A DNA stretch of 64,000 nt from JAADJA01 sp963840975 (GCA_963840975.1 CAWJBC010000016.1:124001-188000); one strand, 5' to 3'; positions 17,964-27,460 are shown, counted from the first letter of the stretch. The notes: generated from the sequence alone by a model not told the origin. Numbers and translations: made by a program.

Positions 17964-19331
17964 TTAACCGAATAATTTGCTGAACACGTCCTCAATTTTA
18001 CTTACGGCGATAACCTCTATTTTGAATTTTTGAAAATTGATTCCTTTGAGGTTGTAACGGGATATAAAGATTTTTTCGAAGCCCAGTTTATCCGCTTCAG
18101 CTATCCGTTGTTCAATACGGTTAACGGATCTGATCTCCCCCGAAAGCCCTATTTCGCCTGCAAAACAGATATTTTGACCAATTGGAATATCCTCGCTCGA
18201 AGACAATACGGCACTCACAACTGCAAGGTCAATGGCTGTATCTTCAACCCTTAGACCTCCCGCAATATTCAGGAAAACATCCTTCACTCCCAATTTAAAC
18301 CCGCTGCGTTTTTCCAGGACAGCTAAAAGCATGTTCAACCTTCTGGCGTCAAAGCCGGTGGATGAACGCTGAGGCGTTCCGTAAGCTGCGGTGCTCACAA
18401 GCGCCTGGGTTTCGATCATCATAGGGCGCATTCCTTCCACCATTGCGGAAATCGCTATTCCACTAAGGTTATCATCACGATGAGAAAGCAGAATTTCTGA
18501 TGGGTTTTCAACTTCCCGCAAACCTGAATTCTGCATTTCATAGATGCCAAGCTCGGATGTGCTGCCAAACCTGTTTTTTACACACCTCAAAATACGGTAT
18601 CCGTAGTTTCTTTCACCTTCGAACTGCAAAACAGTATCCACCATGTGCTCAAGGATTTTCGGTCCGGCAAGGGTTCCATCCTTTGTAATATGACCAATAA
18701 GGATTACGGGTACGTTTGAAATCTTTGAATATTTCTGAAATTCAGTTGCGCACTCCCGGATTTGTGAAATACTTCCTGCGGAGGATTCGATGTAATCAGT
18801 ATGAAGCGTTTGGATGGAATCAACAATGATCATTCCCGGCTGCAGTTGTTCGATGTGCTGAAAAATATTCTGTGTCTGGGTTTCAGGCAAAACATAACAC
18901 TCAGAATTCATGATACCAATGCGTTCAGCCCTCATTTTTATTTGCTGATCACTTTCTTCCCCGGTAACATATAAAACCTTAAAATTCTTAATATTCAACG
19001 CCACCTGTAACATAAGGGTTGACTTCCCGATTCCTGGCTCGCCACCTACAAGCACAAGTGAACCGCTAACAAGCCCGCCTCCTAGCACCCTGTTTAGTTC
19101 CTGGTTTGACGTATTGATTCTGATTTCTTTTCCGGCTTGTATTTCACTTATTTTTTGAGGTTTAACAAAGTCCTTATGAAATTGAACGGGTGATTTGTTT
19201 TTGCCGGTTTCACGCTGAATGACTTCTTCGACTAATGTATTCCACTCCCCGCAGGAGATGCAACGCCCAACCCATTTTGAGGACTGCGCCCCACAATTTT
19301 GACAAAAAAATACGGTGTGTGTTTTTGCCAT
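17964..19331 (-). CDS. radA: DNA repair protein RadA
   Basis: A 455-residue branch-migration helicase of homologous recombination. Visible: an N-terminal zinc finger (CQNCGAQSSKWVGRCISCGEW), Walker A GGEPGIGKST, the RadA-specific KNRFGS motif (CVKNRFGSTSELG) and a C-terminal Lon-protease-like domain (DVFLNIAGGLRVEDTAIDLA). Full length. It is the last gene of the panC-panD-UPF0104-rfaE2-radA run, 19 bp after rfaE2. Confidence 0.96.
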   Translation of the reverse strand: MAKTHTVFFCQNCGAQSSKWVGRCISCGEWNTLVEEVIQRETGKNKSPVQFHKDFVKPQKISEIQAGKEIRINTSNQELNRVLGGGLVSGSLVLVGGEPGIGKSTLMLQVALNIKNFKVLYVTGEESDQQIKMRAERIGIMNSECYVLPETQTQNIFQHIEQLQPGMIIVDSIQTLHTDYIESSAGSISQIRECATEFQKYSKISNVPVILIGHITKDGTLAGPKILEHMVDTVLQFEGERNYGYRILRCVKNRFGSTSELGIYEMQNSGLREVENPSEILLSHRDDNLSGIAISAMVEGMRPMMIETQALVSTAAYGTPQRSSTGFDARRLNMLLAVLEKRSGFKLGVKDVFLNIAGGLRVEDTAIDLAVVSAVLSSSEDIPIGQNICFAGEIGLSGEIRSVNRIEQRIAEADKLGFEKIFISRYNLKGINFQKFKIEVIAVSKIEDVFSKLFG

Positions 19332-19350
19332 TTAAAATTCAATTGAATAA

Positions 19351-19842
19351 TTAGTATTTCTTAATTTTTTCAATGATGGAGCTTGTGGAATATCCTTCCA
19401 GGAAGTCAATGGTTACAATCCGGCCTCCATTTTCTTTCACAATATCCGACCCAACAATTTCATCTGCCTTATAATCGCTTCCTTTTACAAGTATATCAGG
19501 CTTTATTTCATTTATCAGATTGTAAGGGGTGGCCTCATTGAACAATATTACTCCGTCAACGAATCTCAGAGATGCAAGGATGAGCGATCGGGAATACTGA
19601 TCAGTGATGGGACGATGTTCGCCTTTGATTTGCCTCACCGATTCATCTGTATTTAAACCGATTAATAATTTATCTCCAAGTTTTTTAGCCTGAAATAAAT
19701 AATCAATGTGTCCCGGATGAATCAGGTCGAAACAACCGTTTGTAAACACGATTTTTTTTTGAAAAAAGTGCCAAATGGAAAGTTGTCGCTTCAGTTCCGG
19801 TAATTCCAGAACCTTTGATTTTATCAATTCAGGATGTTGCAT
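19351..19842 (-). CDS. rfaE2: D-glycero-beta-D-manno-heptose 1-phosphate adenylyltransferase
   Basis: A 163-residue nucleotidyltransferase with the CCT-family motifs FTNGCFDLIHPGH (HxGH) and DILVKGSDYKADEIVG. RfaE2 makes ADP-heptose for lipopolysaccharide inner core. Short stand-alone versions such as this correspond to the C-terminal half of HldE. The first codons overlap the end of the preceding UPF0104 gene by 14 bp, indicating coupled translation. Confidence 0.88.
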   Translation of the reverse strand: MQHPELIKSKVLELPELKRQLSIWHFFQKKIVFTNGCFDLIHPGHIDYLFQAKKLGDKLLIGLNTDESVRQIKGEHRPITDQYSRSLILASLRFVDGVILFNEATPYNLINEIKPDILVKGSDYKADEIVGSDIVKENGGRIVTIDFLEGYSTSSIIEKIKKY

Positions 19843-20845
19843 TTGGTTTGTTATTGATTATGGGTAGCAAAATCATCGAAATCAATCCGAAAATGATAAC
19901 CATTACTGTTTGACCGGTCCATAACAACCAACCCAGTGCATATCCTGTAGTTGAGGAAATAGCAAACAGGGCAAGAATTTCAGCGACTATCCAGGGATAA
20001 ATTCCAATTCCGCCCTGAACCAAAACGATGGCAATACTGCCGAAAACCAGTACCGCTAATCCGACGCCAATATCCAGATGACTGGTTTCGGGTAAACAGT
20101 AAAAAATGATCCACGTCATTGCCAGATACATTGTCCAAATAAATACCGTGTGAAAAATGAACCAAAAAGGTTTCTTAATAGTCGCAAGTGATTTAATGCC
20201 TTCGAGAAATCCGAGGAATATATTTTTTACCTTAATGTAAAATTTTAAATGCGAGATCTTATGTTTGAATTTAATAAAAAGGAAAACCAGAATGACCACC
20301 CCGACAATGATCGAATAAAAAATAGTATTTGGATTTTCGATTTTACCATAATTTTCTGCAATGTTCCGGTATAGCCCAGATTCTTTAAAGAGTTTTAACT
20401 TATCAATATGTACAAAAAAACTGATAATAGCAATCAAACCCAACATCAATACATCCAATCCCCGCTCGGTAACCACTGTACCAAAAGATTTTTGCAGTGG
20501 TATTTTTTCATATTTTGTGAGTATCCCGCATCGGGTAATCTCACCAAGCCGCGGAAGAGCAAGGTTAGCAAAGTAACCAATCATAATGGCAAGAAAAGCA
20601 TTTTTTTTTCGTGGCACATAACCCATTGGTTCGAGGAGTATTAGCCAACGGAGCGTACGGCTTATATGACTGAGTGTGGCAAATACAAATGAAACAAGTA
20701 TCCAATAGTAATTGGCATTGATGAAAGAATCGTAAATTTCTTTCTTTTCTTCCGGTGTTAAATTGTGCATGAAAAGCCAGATAAAAAAAATCCCCAGCCC
20801 AAGGAAGAAAGTTACTTTTAAAACATTGATGAATGTCTTTTTCAA
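19829..20845 (-). CDS. UPF0104/lysylphosphatidylglycerol synthase-type membrane protein
   Basis: A 338-residue protein with about eight hydrophobic segments, of the flippase-like AglD/MprF transmembrane family (motifs TLSHISRTLRW, GYFANLALPRLGEITRCG). No synthase domain is attached, so it does not by itself make lysyl-phosphatidylglycerol; lipid transfer or flipping is likely. It follows panD by five bases and overlaps rfaE2. Confidence 0.85.
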   Translation of the reverse strand: MKKTFINVLKVTFFLGLGIFFIWLFMHNLTPEEKKEIYDSFINANYYWILVSFVFATLSHISRTLRWLILLEPMGYVPRKKNAFLAIMIGYFANLALPRLGEITRCGILTKYEKIPLQKSFGTVVTERGLDVLMLGLIAIISFFVHIDKLKLFKESGLYRNIAENYGKIENPNTIFYSIIVGVVILVFLFIKFKHKISHLKFYIKVKNIFLGFLEGIKSLATIKKPFWFIFHTVFIWTMYLAMTWIIFYCLPETSHLDIGVGLAVLVFGSIAIVLVQGGIGIYPWIVAEILALFAISSTTGYALGWLLWTGQTVMVIIFGLISMILLPIINNKPNATS

Positions 20846-20850
20846 CCGAT

Positions 20851-21198
20851 TTATTTCAGTTTATTATTTTCGTCAGGGAATAAGATGGTGGGCTTGAACA
20901 GTTTTGCCTTTTCAAAATCCATGGTGGCATAGGAAACAATGATCACTTTATCGCCTACTGCCACTCTTCTCGCTGCCGCTCCATTGAGCGAGATGACTCC
21001 CGAACCACGATCTGCTTTGATTACATAAGTATCGAGCCGTTCACCGTTGTTGATATTATAAATGTGAACCCTTTCGTTTTCGATCAGGTTCGAAGCTTCA
21101 ATCAGGTCCTCATCAATGGCAATACTGCCGATATAATTCAACTCCGAACCGGTAATTGTAGCTCTGTGTATTTTCGATTTAAGAATTTCAATTTGCAT
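20851..21198 (-). CDS. panD: Aspartate 1-decarboxylase
   Basis: A 115-residue pyruvoyl enzyme making beta-alanine for pantothenate. The self-cleavage site is G24-S25 in YIGSIAID; S25 becomes the pyruvoyl group. Other conserved parts are 'ERVHIYNINNGERLDTYVI' and the GAAARRVAVGDKVIIVSYA stretch. It follows panC by 12 bp. Confidence 0.96.
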   Translation of the reverse strand: MQIEILKSKIHRATITGSELNYIGSIAIDEDLIEASNLIENERVHIYNINNGERLDTYVIKADRGSGVISLNGAAARRVAVGDKVIIVSYATMDFEKAKLFKPTILFPDENNKLK

Positions 21199-21210
21199 GA
21201 TGCCGCAAAA

Positions 21211-22057
21211 TTAGAAAAATAAAATCATATTATCTATCAATCGTATCTTACCGAAATAAACGGCGATACATGCAACGATATTTTTACTTTCATCCCAGTT
21301 TTTTATTGGTTTGAGTGAATACATATCCACAATTTCAAAATATTCAAGCTCTGCATTTTCAATCTGATCGAAAATCTGCTCAATGTGATCCTTTATCTCG
21401 CTAAGGGAAGATTGACCTGCCTGGTTTTTCACCCAATTTAAGGATTCATAAATCACAGGGGCTTTTCGGCGGGAAGTTTCATCAAGCAACTGATTGCGCG
21501 AGCTCATAGCCAGCCCGTCCTCTTCTCTCAAGGTAGGACAAGGGACGATTTCGACTGGAATATTTTCGTCCCTGACAACTTTCTGGATAATGGCCAATTG
21601 CTGATAATCTTTCAGTCCGAAATACGCCCTGTCTGGGTTGGATGATTTCAAATAGTCTCTTAACAACCACAGCAACTCCATTGAAATGACCGGGACGAAA
21701 TTTCCCTTCCATTACTTTATCAAGATCACCAAAGTCATAAACTTCGGTAACCGGTTCGGGGTACATTTCCGTTTCAGAAGGATAAAACAAAAAATCACAA
21801 CCTGCCGATTCTAACATCTCTATGTCCAAATCAAGATTTCTCGGATATTTCTGCAGATCAGTTTTATTGTTGAATTGAATAGGATTGACAAATATGCTGC
21901 ACACTACGTAACCATTTTCATCCTTGGCTCTTTTGATCAGTGATAAATGTCCCTGATGAAGTGCTCCCATTGTGGGTACAAATCCGATTGAAATCTCCTT
22001 ATCCCTTATCGTTTGTAAATGAGCTTTGGTTTCTGCTCTTGTTTCTGAAATTTTCAT
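21211..22057 (-). pseudogene. panC: Pantothenate synthetase, interrupted by one frameshift
   Basis: Joins beta-alanine and pantoate with ATP. The N-terminal part from ATG 22057 carries FVPTMGALHQGHLSLIKRA and the IFVNPIQFNNKTDLQKYPR motif; after 'VVKRLFEIIQP' the frame is lost. The remainder (DRAYFGLKDYQQLAIIQKVV, LAMSSRNQLLD) continues in the next frame to the stop at 21211. Removing one base around 21632-21637 (caacccagac to caacccgac) joins them. All catalytic regions are otherwise intact and panD is intact, so a sequencing insertion is as likely as true loss. Confidence 0.9.
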
Positions 22058-22101
22058 GATTCAATTCGTTGGATGAAATACTGTTTACATATCTCTATCT
22101 G

Positions 22102-22611
22102 TTAATGGGTCTGAAATATTGATAATATATCCTTCTCAAGTGTCAGGTTTGGGGTTTCGATTATTCTTCCTGTTTCGGCACCGTCCCTGTAAAAAATAAA
22201 GGTAGGAACCTTTACGATGTTCAATTCCGAAATATCCACAGGTCCGGCAGTTTTGTTTTTATCAACGCAAATGATCTCAATCAGTTGGGTGTTATAATCA
22301 ATCTGATCGAGAATTTTGAAAAAACGGGGAACCTGTTCTTTACTGTCGTGGCACCAGGTACCAAGAACGATGGTAACCGATTGAGTAAAAATCCCTTTTT
22401 TTACCTGGTTTAAAACCTCTTTATCAGGTTCATATTGGTTATACTCATCAAAAAAGTATTTGGCAAAACTTCCTTTTTGAAGGTCAGCCCTTTCGAATTT
22501 GCCGACAAGTATATCCCGGGATTTGTTTTCATCTGTAATGCTCTCAGACTGCGCTCTAAGCTCAATTGTAAATGACAAGAAAATTAGAATTATAGTGATT
22601 AAATATTTCAT
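22102..22611 (-). CDS. Secreted thioredoxin-fold protein with a CxxS site
   Basis: A 169-residue protein with a signal peptide (MKYLITIILIFLSFTIELRAQ). The thioredoxin-fold core is VTIVLGTWCHDSKEQVPRFF, with a C-x-x-S rather than C-x-x-C active site, and the cis-proline region is 'IVKVPTFIFYRDG'. CxxS proteins can form mixed disulfides but are poor dithiol reductants; isomerase or substrate-binding roles are possible. Its start is 45 bp upstream... of panC on the same strand, but the spacing leaves open whether it is co-transcribed. Confidence 0.75.
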   Translation of the reverse strand: MKYLITIILIFLSFTIELRAQSESITDENKSRDILVGKFERADLQKGSFAKYFFDEYNQYEPDKEVLNQVKKGIFTQSVTIVLGTWCHDSKEQVPRFFKILDQIDYNTQLIEIICVDKNKTAGPVDISELNIVKVPTFIFYRDGAETGRIIETPNLTLEKDILSIFQTH

Positions 22612-22680
22612 GCCTTATAGTTTAAACAATAAATTGTAAATGTATAAAAGAATTGGAGGATCATGAGTTTTTTACTCAAT

Positions 22681-22779
22681 TCTAATCTCTTTGGGGTTAG
22701 TTCCCCGAAGCTCTGCTTCGCATATTTTAAACCTTTTTCTTAGTGATACCTCGAAAGCTCTGCTTCGAAGTAGTTCATT
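22681..22779. repeat. Structured direct repeat, copy 1
   Basis: A 99-bp sequence starting tctaatctct and ending gttcatt, repeated at 23841-23937 in the same orientation. It folds into GGGG-ttagtt-CCCC (22693-22706), CGAAGC-tct-GCTTCG (22706-22720) and an AAGC-tct-GCTT hairpin (22755-22765). The LRR gene's stop codon (22775-22777) lies inside its right end. Confidence 0.8.
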
Positions 22780-23710
22780 CACAAATAACAAAACCATCAA
22801 AATCACTGGGGAAATTTTCCAGCGTAATATTTGTAAAAATATCAATGCATGGTGGAGGAAAAGGCAATGTCCAAACACAGATTTTTTGCAAAGTAAACTC
22901 CCCATTATTACTAATACGCCGAAGTTTCTGATTTACCGATAGATCAAGAAACGCTATTTGATTGTCTCCCAAATAAATGTAACTCAATTCTAAATTGTGA
23001 GAAAAATCAATTTCTTCAATTGGGTTACCCTGAATATTTATTGACCAAAGATTTGGATTATTTGAAAGGTCAAGCGTACTTATTTGATTTCCATTAAGTC
23101 GCAATGAAAATAAGTCAGGTTGGTTGTGAATATTTATTTCACTAAAATTATTGCTATCAATTCCTAAACTGAATAGATTAACATTTTGCAAATCAATGGA
23201 AACAAGTTGATTATTTCCACAAAAAAGACTCCTGAGATTGTTAGTTTTTGGCAATTCAAGATTAGTAAGATTGTTCCCGCCGCAAGAAAGGTACTGAAGG
23301 TAAGGCATATTAGATATATCAATGTATATCAATAAATTGTTATCACATTCTAAACGCTCAAGCGATGAACTGGAAAAATTAATTGATTCAATATTGCAAT
23401 CATTACAATCCAGGCTGTTCAAATTGTGAAAATGTTCTAAACCTTCAAGGTTTCTTACATTTTTATTATTAATGCTTAAGTCATAAATTCTTGCAGCCTC
23501 GCCATCACATATTTCTCCATCATTATTTGCATCAAGGTAACCTTCCCTATCACCATCAGGCACCCAGGTTTTTCGCAATTCTTGTTTAAGTGCAGTATCC
23601 GGTATATAAATATTGTAATTACATTCAATTTTTTCAAATTTGCTGCAACTCTGAAAAGCAATCAATGAGATTAATAAAAGCAAAAAAACAATTAGATTAA
23701 CTATTCTCAT
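22775..23710 (-). CDS. Leucine-rich-repeat lipoprotein
   Basis: A 311-residue protein with a lipobox (SLIAFQSC) and a body of about nine 20-22-residue LRR units with the internalin-like spacing (NLEGLEHFHNLNSLDCNDCN, LWSINIQGNPIEEIDFSHN, LELSYIYLGDNQIAFLDLS). A calcium-loop-like DANNDGEICDGEA precedes the repeats. Probably surface-bound and protein- or glycan-binding. The gene is bracketed by two copies of a structured 100-bp repeat, the downstream one supplying its stop codon, as though the gene were carried as a cassette. Confidence 0.82.
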   Translation of the reverse strand: MRIVNLIVFLLLLISLIAFQSCSKFEKIECNYNIYIPDTALKQELRKTWVPDGDREGYLDANNDGEICDGEAARIYDLSINNKNVRNLEGLEHFHNLNSLDCNDCNIESINFSSSSLERLECDNNLLIYIDISNMPYLQYLSCGGNNLTNLELPKTNNLRSLFCGNNQLVSIDLQNVNLFSLGIDSNNFSEINIHNQPDLFSLRLNGNQISTLDLSNNPNLWSINIQGNPIEEIDFSHNLELSYIYLGDNQIAFLDLSVNQKLRRISNNGEFTLQKICVWTLPFPPPCIDIFTNITLENFPSDFDGFVICE

Positions 23711-23840
23711 TTGTATAAAGATTAGTTCATATCAATTTTGACCTGCGTCTTGGAAAGATTACAAATCTTGAAGACAAATGTAAATAATTTTACTATTTAA
23801 TTGCTTTAAAAGAGAGCAATTTCATCATCAATTAATTTAT

Positions 23841-23937
23841 TCTAATCTCTCCGGGGTTAGTTCCCCGAAGCTCTGCTTCGTATTAAAAACTGACTTCCAA
23901 GTGATACCACGTCAGCTCTGCTGCGAGGTAGTTCATT
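23841..23937. repeat. Structured direct repeat, copy 2
   Basis: The partner of 22681-22779, about 130 bp upstream of the LRR gene. The GGGG/CCCC and CGAAGC-tct-GCTTCG hairpins are unchanged. The third hairpin reads CAGC-tct-GCTG (23913-23923) where copy 1 has AAGC-tct-GCTT: a paired change that keeps the stem. The spacer between hairpins is not conserved. Confidence 0.8.
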
Positions 23938-23967
23938 TTGAAGAGAAATTTATTTTAATGGCCGCTT

Positions 23968-24312
23968 TTATTCGAATTCGATCAGGATTTTTTCCTTATT
24001 GACCCTTTCGCCTGCTTTCACATAAACATCTTTGATCGTTCCGTCCATCGGGCTGACGATGTCGTTTCTCATTTTCATGGCTTCCAGCACCAGGAGTTTA
24101 TCGCCTATTTTAACCTTCTTTTTTCTTTTGATGAAAACATCGGTGATGGTTCCTGGAATGAAAGCGGTAATTTTTTTGATGTCCTTTGGAGCATAGGGCT
24201 TTTTATCCTGATATTTTCTGGTCAACAGGGTTTTGTACTTAATGTTTTCAATTAAAAGCGCTTTGTAATTTCCTTTTTGCTGGTCTTGTTGTATATCATT
24301 AATGTCAGCCAT
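23968..24312 (-). CDS. Biotin carboxyl carrier protein
   Basis: A 114-residue protein whose last 70 residues form a biotinyl domain with the biotinylation motif LVLEAMKMRND (target lysine in EAMKM). It carries CO2 between the catalytic parts of a biotin-dependent carboxylase or decarboxylase. The upstream gene on the same strand is the carboxyltransferase, 61 bp away, so the two form an operon. The short N-terminal part (ALLIENIKYKTLLTRKYQD) probably docks to the partner. Confidence 0.9.
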   Translation of the reverse strand: MADINDIQQDQQKGNYKALLIENIKYKTLLTRKYQDKKPYAPKDIKKITAFIPGTITDVFIKRKKKVKIGDKLLVLEAMKMRNDIVSPMDGTIKDVYVKAGERVNKEKILIEFE

Positions 24313-24373
24313 AATGGAATTTGTGTATGATTAAACGATAAAAAGATGAATGATAAATATGTTAGTGCATAAA

Positions 24374-25921
24374 TTAAAAAGGAGGAATGCCATGTTTTTT
24401 ATCCGGACCTTTTTCGCGTTTCAGCGATGAAACTTCAAGTGCATGAACAATAAAATTACGTGTTTCTTTGGGTTCGATAACCGCATCAACGAAACCATAA
24501 GCAGCGGCAACATAAGGATTGGCAAATTTGCTTTTATACTCTTTTATTTTTTGCTTACGCATGTCATCCGGATTTTCTGCGTTTTTAATTTCATTTCTGA
24601 AAATGATATTAGCAGCGCCTTCCGGACCCATAACAGCAATTTCTGCGGTTGGCCATGCACATACAAAATCGGCGCGCAAATGATGCGAACACATGGCAAT
24701 GTATCCGCCCCCATAAGCCTTTCGCATAATAACCGTAATCTTGGGAACAGTAGCTTCGCTATAAGCATAAAGAACTTTTGCACCATGCCTGATCACACCT
24801 GCATGTTCCTGGTCAATTCCAGGTAAATATCCGGGCAAATCAACCAGGGTTACCAGCGGAATATTGAAAGCATCGCAATAGCGTATAAACCGTGCAGCTT
24901 TATCGGACGAATCCACATCAAGCACTCCTGCCAGAACCAAAGGTTGGTTGGCGACAAATCCTACCGTCTGACCTGAAATCCGTGCAAATCCAATCACAAG
25001 GTTGGCTGCAAAAAGTTCCTGAACTTCGAGAAATTCAGAATCGTCAACTATGGATTTGATAACGTCTCTTACGTCGTACGGCAATCTTGGATCTGCGGGT
25101 ATGATTTCATCAAGGTTAAATTGTCGTGCTTTGGGTGGCTTTTTTGGAAAAGCTTCCGCCTTTTTATCATTGTTCCAGGGAATGAAACTGATGAGCTGCT
25201 TAATCTGGTTAAAACATTCTTCTTCGCTTTGGGCAAAAAAGTGCGCATTACCTGTAATTTCAGCATGAACTCTTGCTCCGCCCAGTTCTTCCATCGAAAT
25301 ATCTTCACCCAGCACTGTTTTGATAACTTCAGGACCTGTTATAAACATTTTCGAAACCCCTTCCACTACAAAAACAAAATCAGTGAGAGCCGGAGAGTAA
25401 ACAGCGCCTCCTGCACACGGTCCGAGAATAACAGATATTTGAGGAATAACGCCGGATGCTTGAGTATTGCGGTAAAAAATCTCACCATAACCTGCGAGTG
25501 CATTCACACCTTCCTGTATGCGCGCCCCTCCTGAGTCATTGATCCCGATTATCGGGATTTTCAGCTTCATGGCATGATCCATGATCTTAATGATCTTCTT
25601 GGCGTGTGCCCAACCTAATGAACCTCCTGCTACCGTGAAATCCTGAGCATAGATACAGACCGGATAACCACTTATGGTACCTGTTCCGGTTACAACACCA
25701 TCTCCCGGAAGATATTTTTTGTCCATGTCAAAATCCCTTCCGGCATGTTCCACAAAAAGGTCATATTCGTGGAGAGACTTGGGATCGAGGATGGATAATA
25801 TACGTTCGCGGGCAGTTTTTTTACCAATGGCTTTTTGTTTCTCAATTGCTTCTGACCCTCCTCCCTTGATAGCCTCCCGCATTCGCTTTTTGAGATCGGC
25901 TGTTTTTTGTTTTAAGCCCAT
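24374..25921 (-). CDS. Acyl-CoA carboxylase carboxyltransferase / methylmalonyl-CoA decarboxylase alpha-type subunit
   Basis: A 515-residue carboxyltransferase with both crotonase-like halves: GINDSGGARIQEGVNALAGY and 'LGPCAGGAVYSPALTDF' in the N half, VDLPGYLPGIDQEHAGVIRH and 'KAYGGGYIAMCS' in the C half. This family transfers the carboxyl group between biotin and propionyl-CoA. The choice between propionyl-CoA carboxylase beta and sodium-pumping MmdA cannot be settled because neither a biotin carboxylase nor an MmdB membrane subunit is in the window. In fermentative Bacteroidota the succinate-to-propionate route is usual. Confidence 0.92.
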   Translation of the reverse strand: MGLKQKTADLKKRMREAIKGGGSEAIEKQKAIGKKTARERILSILDPKSLHEYDLFVEHAGRDFDMDKKYLPGDGVVTGTGTISGYPVCIYAQDFTVAGGSLGWAHAKKIIKIMDHAMKLKIPIIGINDSGGARIQEGVNALAGYGEIFYRNTQASGVIPQISVILGPCAGGAVYSPALTDFVFVVEGVSKMFITGPEVIKTVLGEDISMEELGGARVHAEITGNAHFFAQSEEECFNQIKQLISFIPWNNDKKAEAFPKKPPKARQFNLDEIIPADPRLPYDVRDVIKSIVDDSEFLEVQELFAANLVIGFARISGQTVGFVANQPLVLAGVLDVDSSDKAARFIRYCDAFNIPLVTLVDLPGYLPGIDQEHAGVIRHGAKVLYAYSEATVPKITVIMRKAYGGGYIAMCSHHLRADFVCAWPTAEIAVMGPEGAANIIFRNEIKNAENPDDMRKQKIKEYKSKFANPYVAAAYGFVDAVIEPKETRNFIVHALEVSSLKREKGPDKKHGIPPF

Positions 25922-26218
25922 AACTTAAAGTTTGGTTAATTAATTATGAAACTATTTGTTCGTATTTTATTCAACCTGTGATTTGACAAACCATCCGGGG
26001 TTTATTAAAATCTTAAAACAGGCTGTACAGGTTGAAAAAATTAATTAATCTATTGCAATATTTAAATGAACTATGTCAACTCTTAGTTTACAGTCTGTTA
26101 TTCGTTCGACGAGCAAGAAAGATGTTAACCGTCTGATAATTTTCCATTAAAAAAAATGGCAGGCAAAGATAGAAAATATAAATTAGATTAAACCATCCGA
26201 TTTTATTTATGATTTTTT
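25922..26218. other. Divergent control region between carboxyltransferase and MmcQ-like genes
   Basis: A non-coding stretch of about 300 bp. It holds a perfect minus-strand TATCTTTG (26171-26164), which would give the carboxyltransferase message a leader of about 240 nt. I found no clear riboswitch fold in that leader. Confidence 0.45.
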
Positions 26219-26226
26219 TATCTTTG
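26219..26226 (+). promoter_or_regulatory. Predicted -7 box for the MmcQ/YjbR gene
   Basis: TATCTTTG, a full TAnnTTTG match, 16 bp before ATG 26242. It lies inside the longer open frame and therefore decides for the downstream ATG. Confidence 0.6.
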
Positions 26227-26241
26227 AAAAAACTTGCATGT

Positions 26242-26589
26242 ATGAATATAGAGGAATTCAGAGCCTATTGCATGTCGAAAAAAGGGGTAACCGAATGTTT
26301 TCCATTTGATGAAACAACACTGGTATTCAAAGTGATGGATAAAATGTTTGCCCTTACCGATACCGAAGACGATTTCAGTATCAATTTAAAATGTGAACCG
26401 GAAAAAGCAATTGAGCTGAGGGAATATTATCCTGCTGTCCAGCCCGGATACCACATGAACAAAAAGAATTGGAATACAATTCTTATTGATGATTCGCTTT
26501 CTGACAAAATGGTTTTTGGTTGGGTGGACGATTCGTACGATCTGGTTGTAAAGAGTTTGCCAAAAAGCAAGCAGGACAAACTGGTATAA
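26242..26589 (+). CDS. MmcQ/YjbR-family protein
   Basis: From ATG 26242 the product has 115 residues and begins MNIEEFRAYCMSKKGVTECF, the standard start of the MmcQ/YjbR double-wing fold. The typical motifs FPFDETTLVFKVMDKMFAL, 'NLKCEPEKAIELRE' and 'PGYHMNKKNWNTI' are all present. The family is annotated as DNA-binding by structure, without a defined role. The following peptidase gene starts 13 bp downstream. Confidence 0.88.
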   Translation: MNIEEFRAYCMSKKGVTECFPFDETTLVFKVMDKMFALTDTEDDFSINLKCEPEKAIELREYYPAVQPGYHMNKKNWNTILIDDSLSDKMVFGWVDDSYDLVVKSLPKSKQDKLV

Positions 26590-26602
26590 AAGATTAATTG
26601 GG

Positions 26603-27460
26603 ATGATGGACAATTTGATGGAGGTTCCAAATAATAATCCGGGAATTATTTTTTTCAGCATTATTTTTATAGGTCTCCTTGTTTTACTTAGCTATCACCT
26701 TTCAAAGTCATTGTATTTGGGAAAGGCTATAAAGGCGGCATTCTCTGACCGGAAAATCCCGATACATTTTGACTTTTCAGCTAAAAGTCTTCCGGTAAGC
26801 GCTGAAAACTATCTTAACACACATTTTAAGTTTTACAGAGATTTACACGACACCGAGAAAGAAGTATTTGCAAGCAGGACTGTTAAATTCATTGAGGGCA
26901 AAAATTTTGTAACACGCCAAAACCTTCAACTGACCAATGAAATGAAATTGGTAATTGCCTATACAGCAGTAAAAATTACTTTTGGGTTATCCGATTATAC
27001 TTTCCCTTCATTTCCCACTATCATTATTTATCCCGGCGAATTCATGTCAAAAATTTCTCATCATTTGTCAAAAGGAGAAACGAATGCTGCCGGAGTTATT
27101 GCTTTTTCGTGGAAAGATATAAAGTTTGGATTTGATTTTCCAAATGATTCTTTGAATCTCGGGTACCATGAGTTTGCACATGCCTTGTTCATTGAGCATT
27201 TCAGAAACTCATTCGATGATGATTTTAACAGGTATTATTCCCAATGGGTAGCAACCGTCAGAAATGGCAAAGTGATGAGTGACATAAAGGAAAGGGCTGT
27301 TTTCAGAGATTATGCTATAACAAATGAGCACGAACTTTTTGCAGTTTCGGTTGAAAACTTTTTCGAGAGAACGGAATATTTTAAAAATGAATTACCACAA
27401 CTGTATATGCTCATGACAAAAATACTCAATCAGGATCCCTTAGCCAGTAAGGTTAATTGA
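26603..27460 (+). CDS. MtfA-like zinc metallopeptidase (M90)
   Basis: A 285-residue protein with one N-terminal membrane segment (about residues 14-32) and a zinc site HEFAH at residues 189-193 in LGYHEFAHALFIEHF; the likely third ligand glutamate follows in NEHELFAVSVENFFE. MtfA in enterobacteria regulates the glucose phosphotransferase system by binding Mlc; Bacteroidota homologues have no such partner known. The gene forms an operon with the MmcQ-like gene. Its last eight bases overlap the convergent DUF6132-like gene. Confidence 0.85.
   Translation: MMDNLMEVPNNNPGIIFFSIIFIGLLVLLSYHLSKSLYLGKAIKAAFSDRKIPIHFDFSAKSLPVSAENYLNTHFKFYRDLHDTEKEVFASRTVKFIEGKNFVTRQNLQLTNEMKLVIAYTAVKITFGLSDYTFPSFPTIIIYPGEFMSKISHHLSKGETNAAGVIAFSWKDIKFGFDFPNDSLNLGYHEFAHALFIEHFRNSFDDDFNRYYSQWVATVRNGKVMSDIKERAVFRDYAITNEHELFAVSVENFFERTEYFKNELPQLYMLMTKILNQDPLASKVN

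Noticed and set aside
22681..23937. Integron attC sites as an explanation for the structured repeats
   Set aside because: No GTTRRRY/RYYYAAC core pair in the expected positions and no integrase in the window; kept only as a general cassette-like observation.
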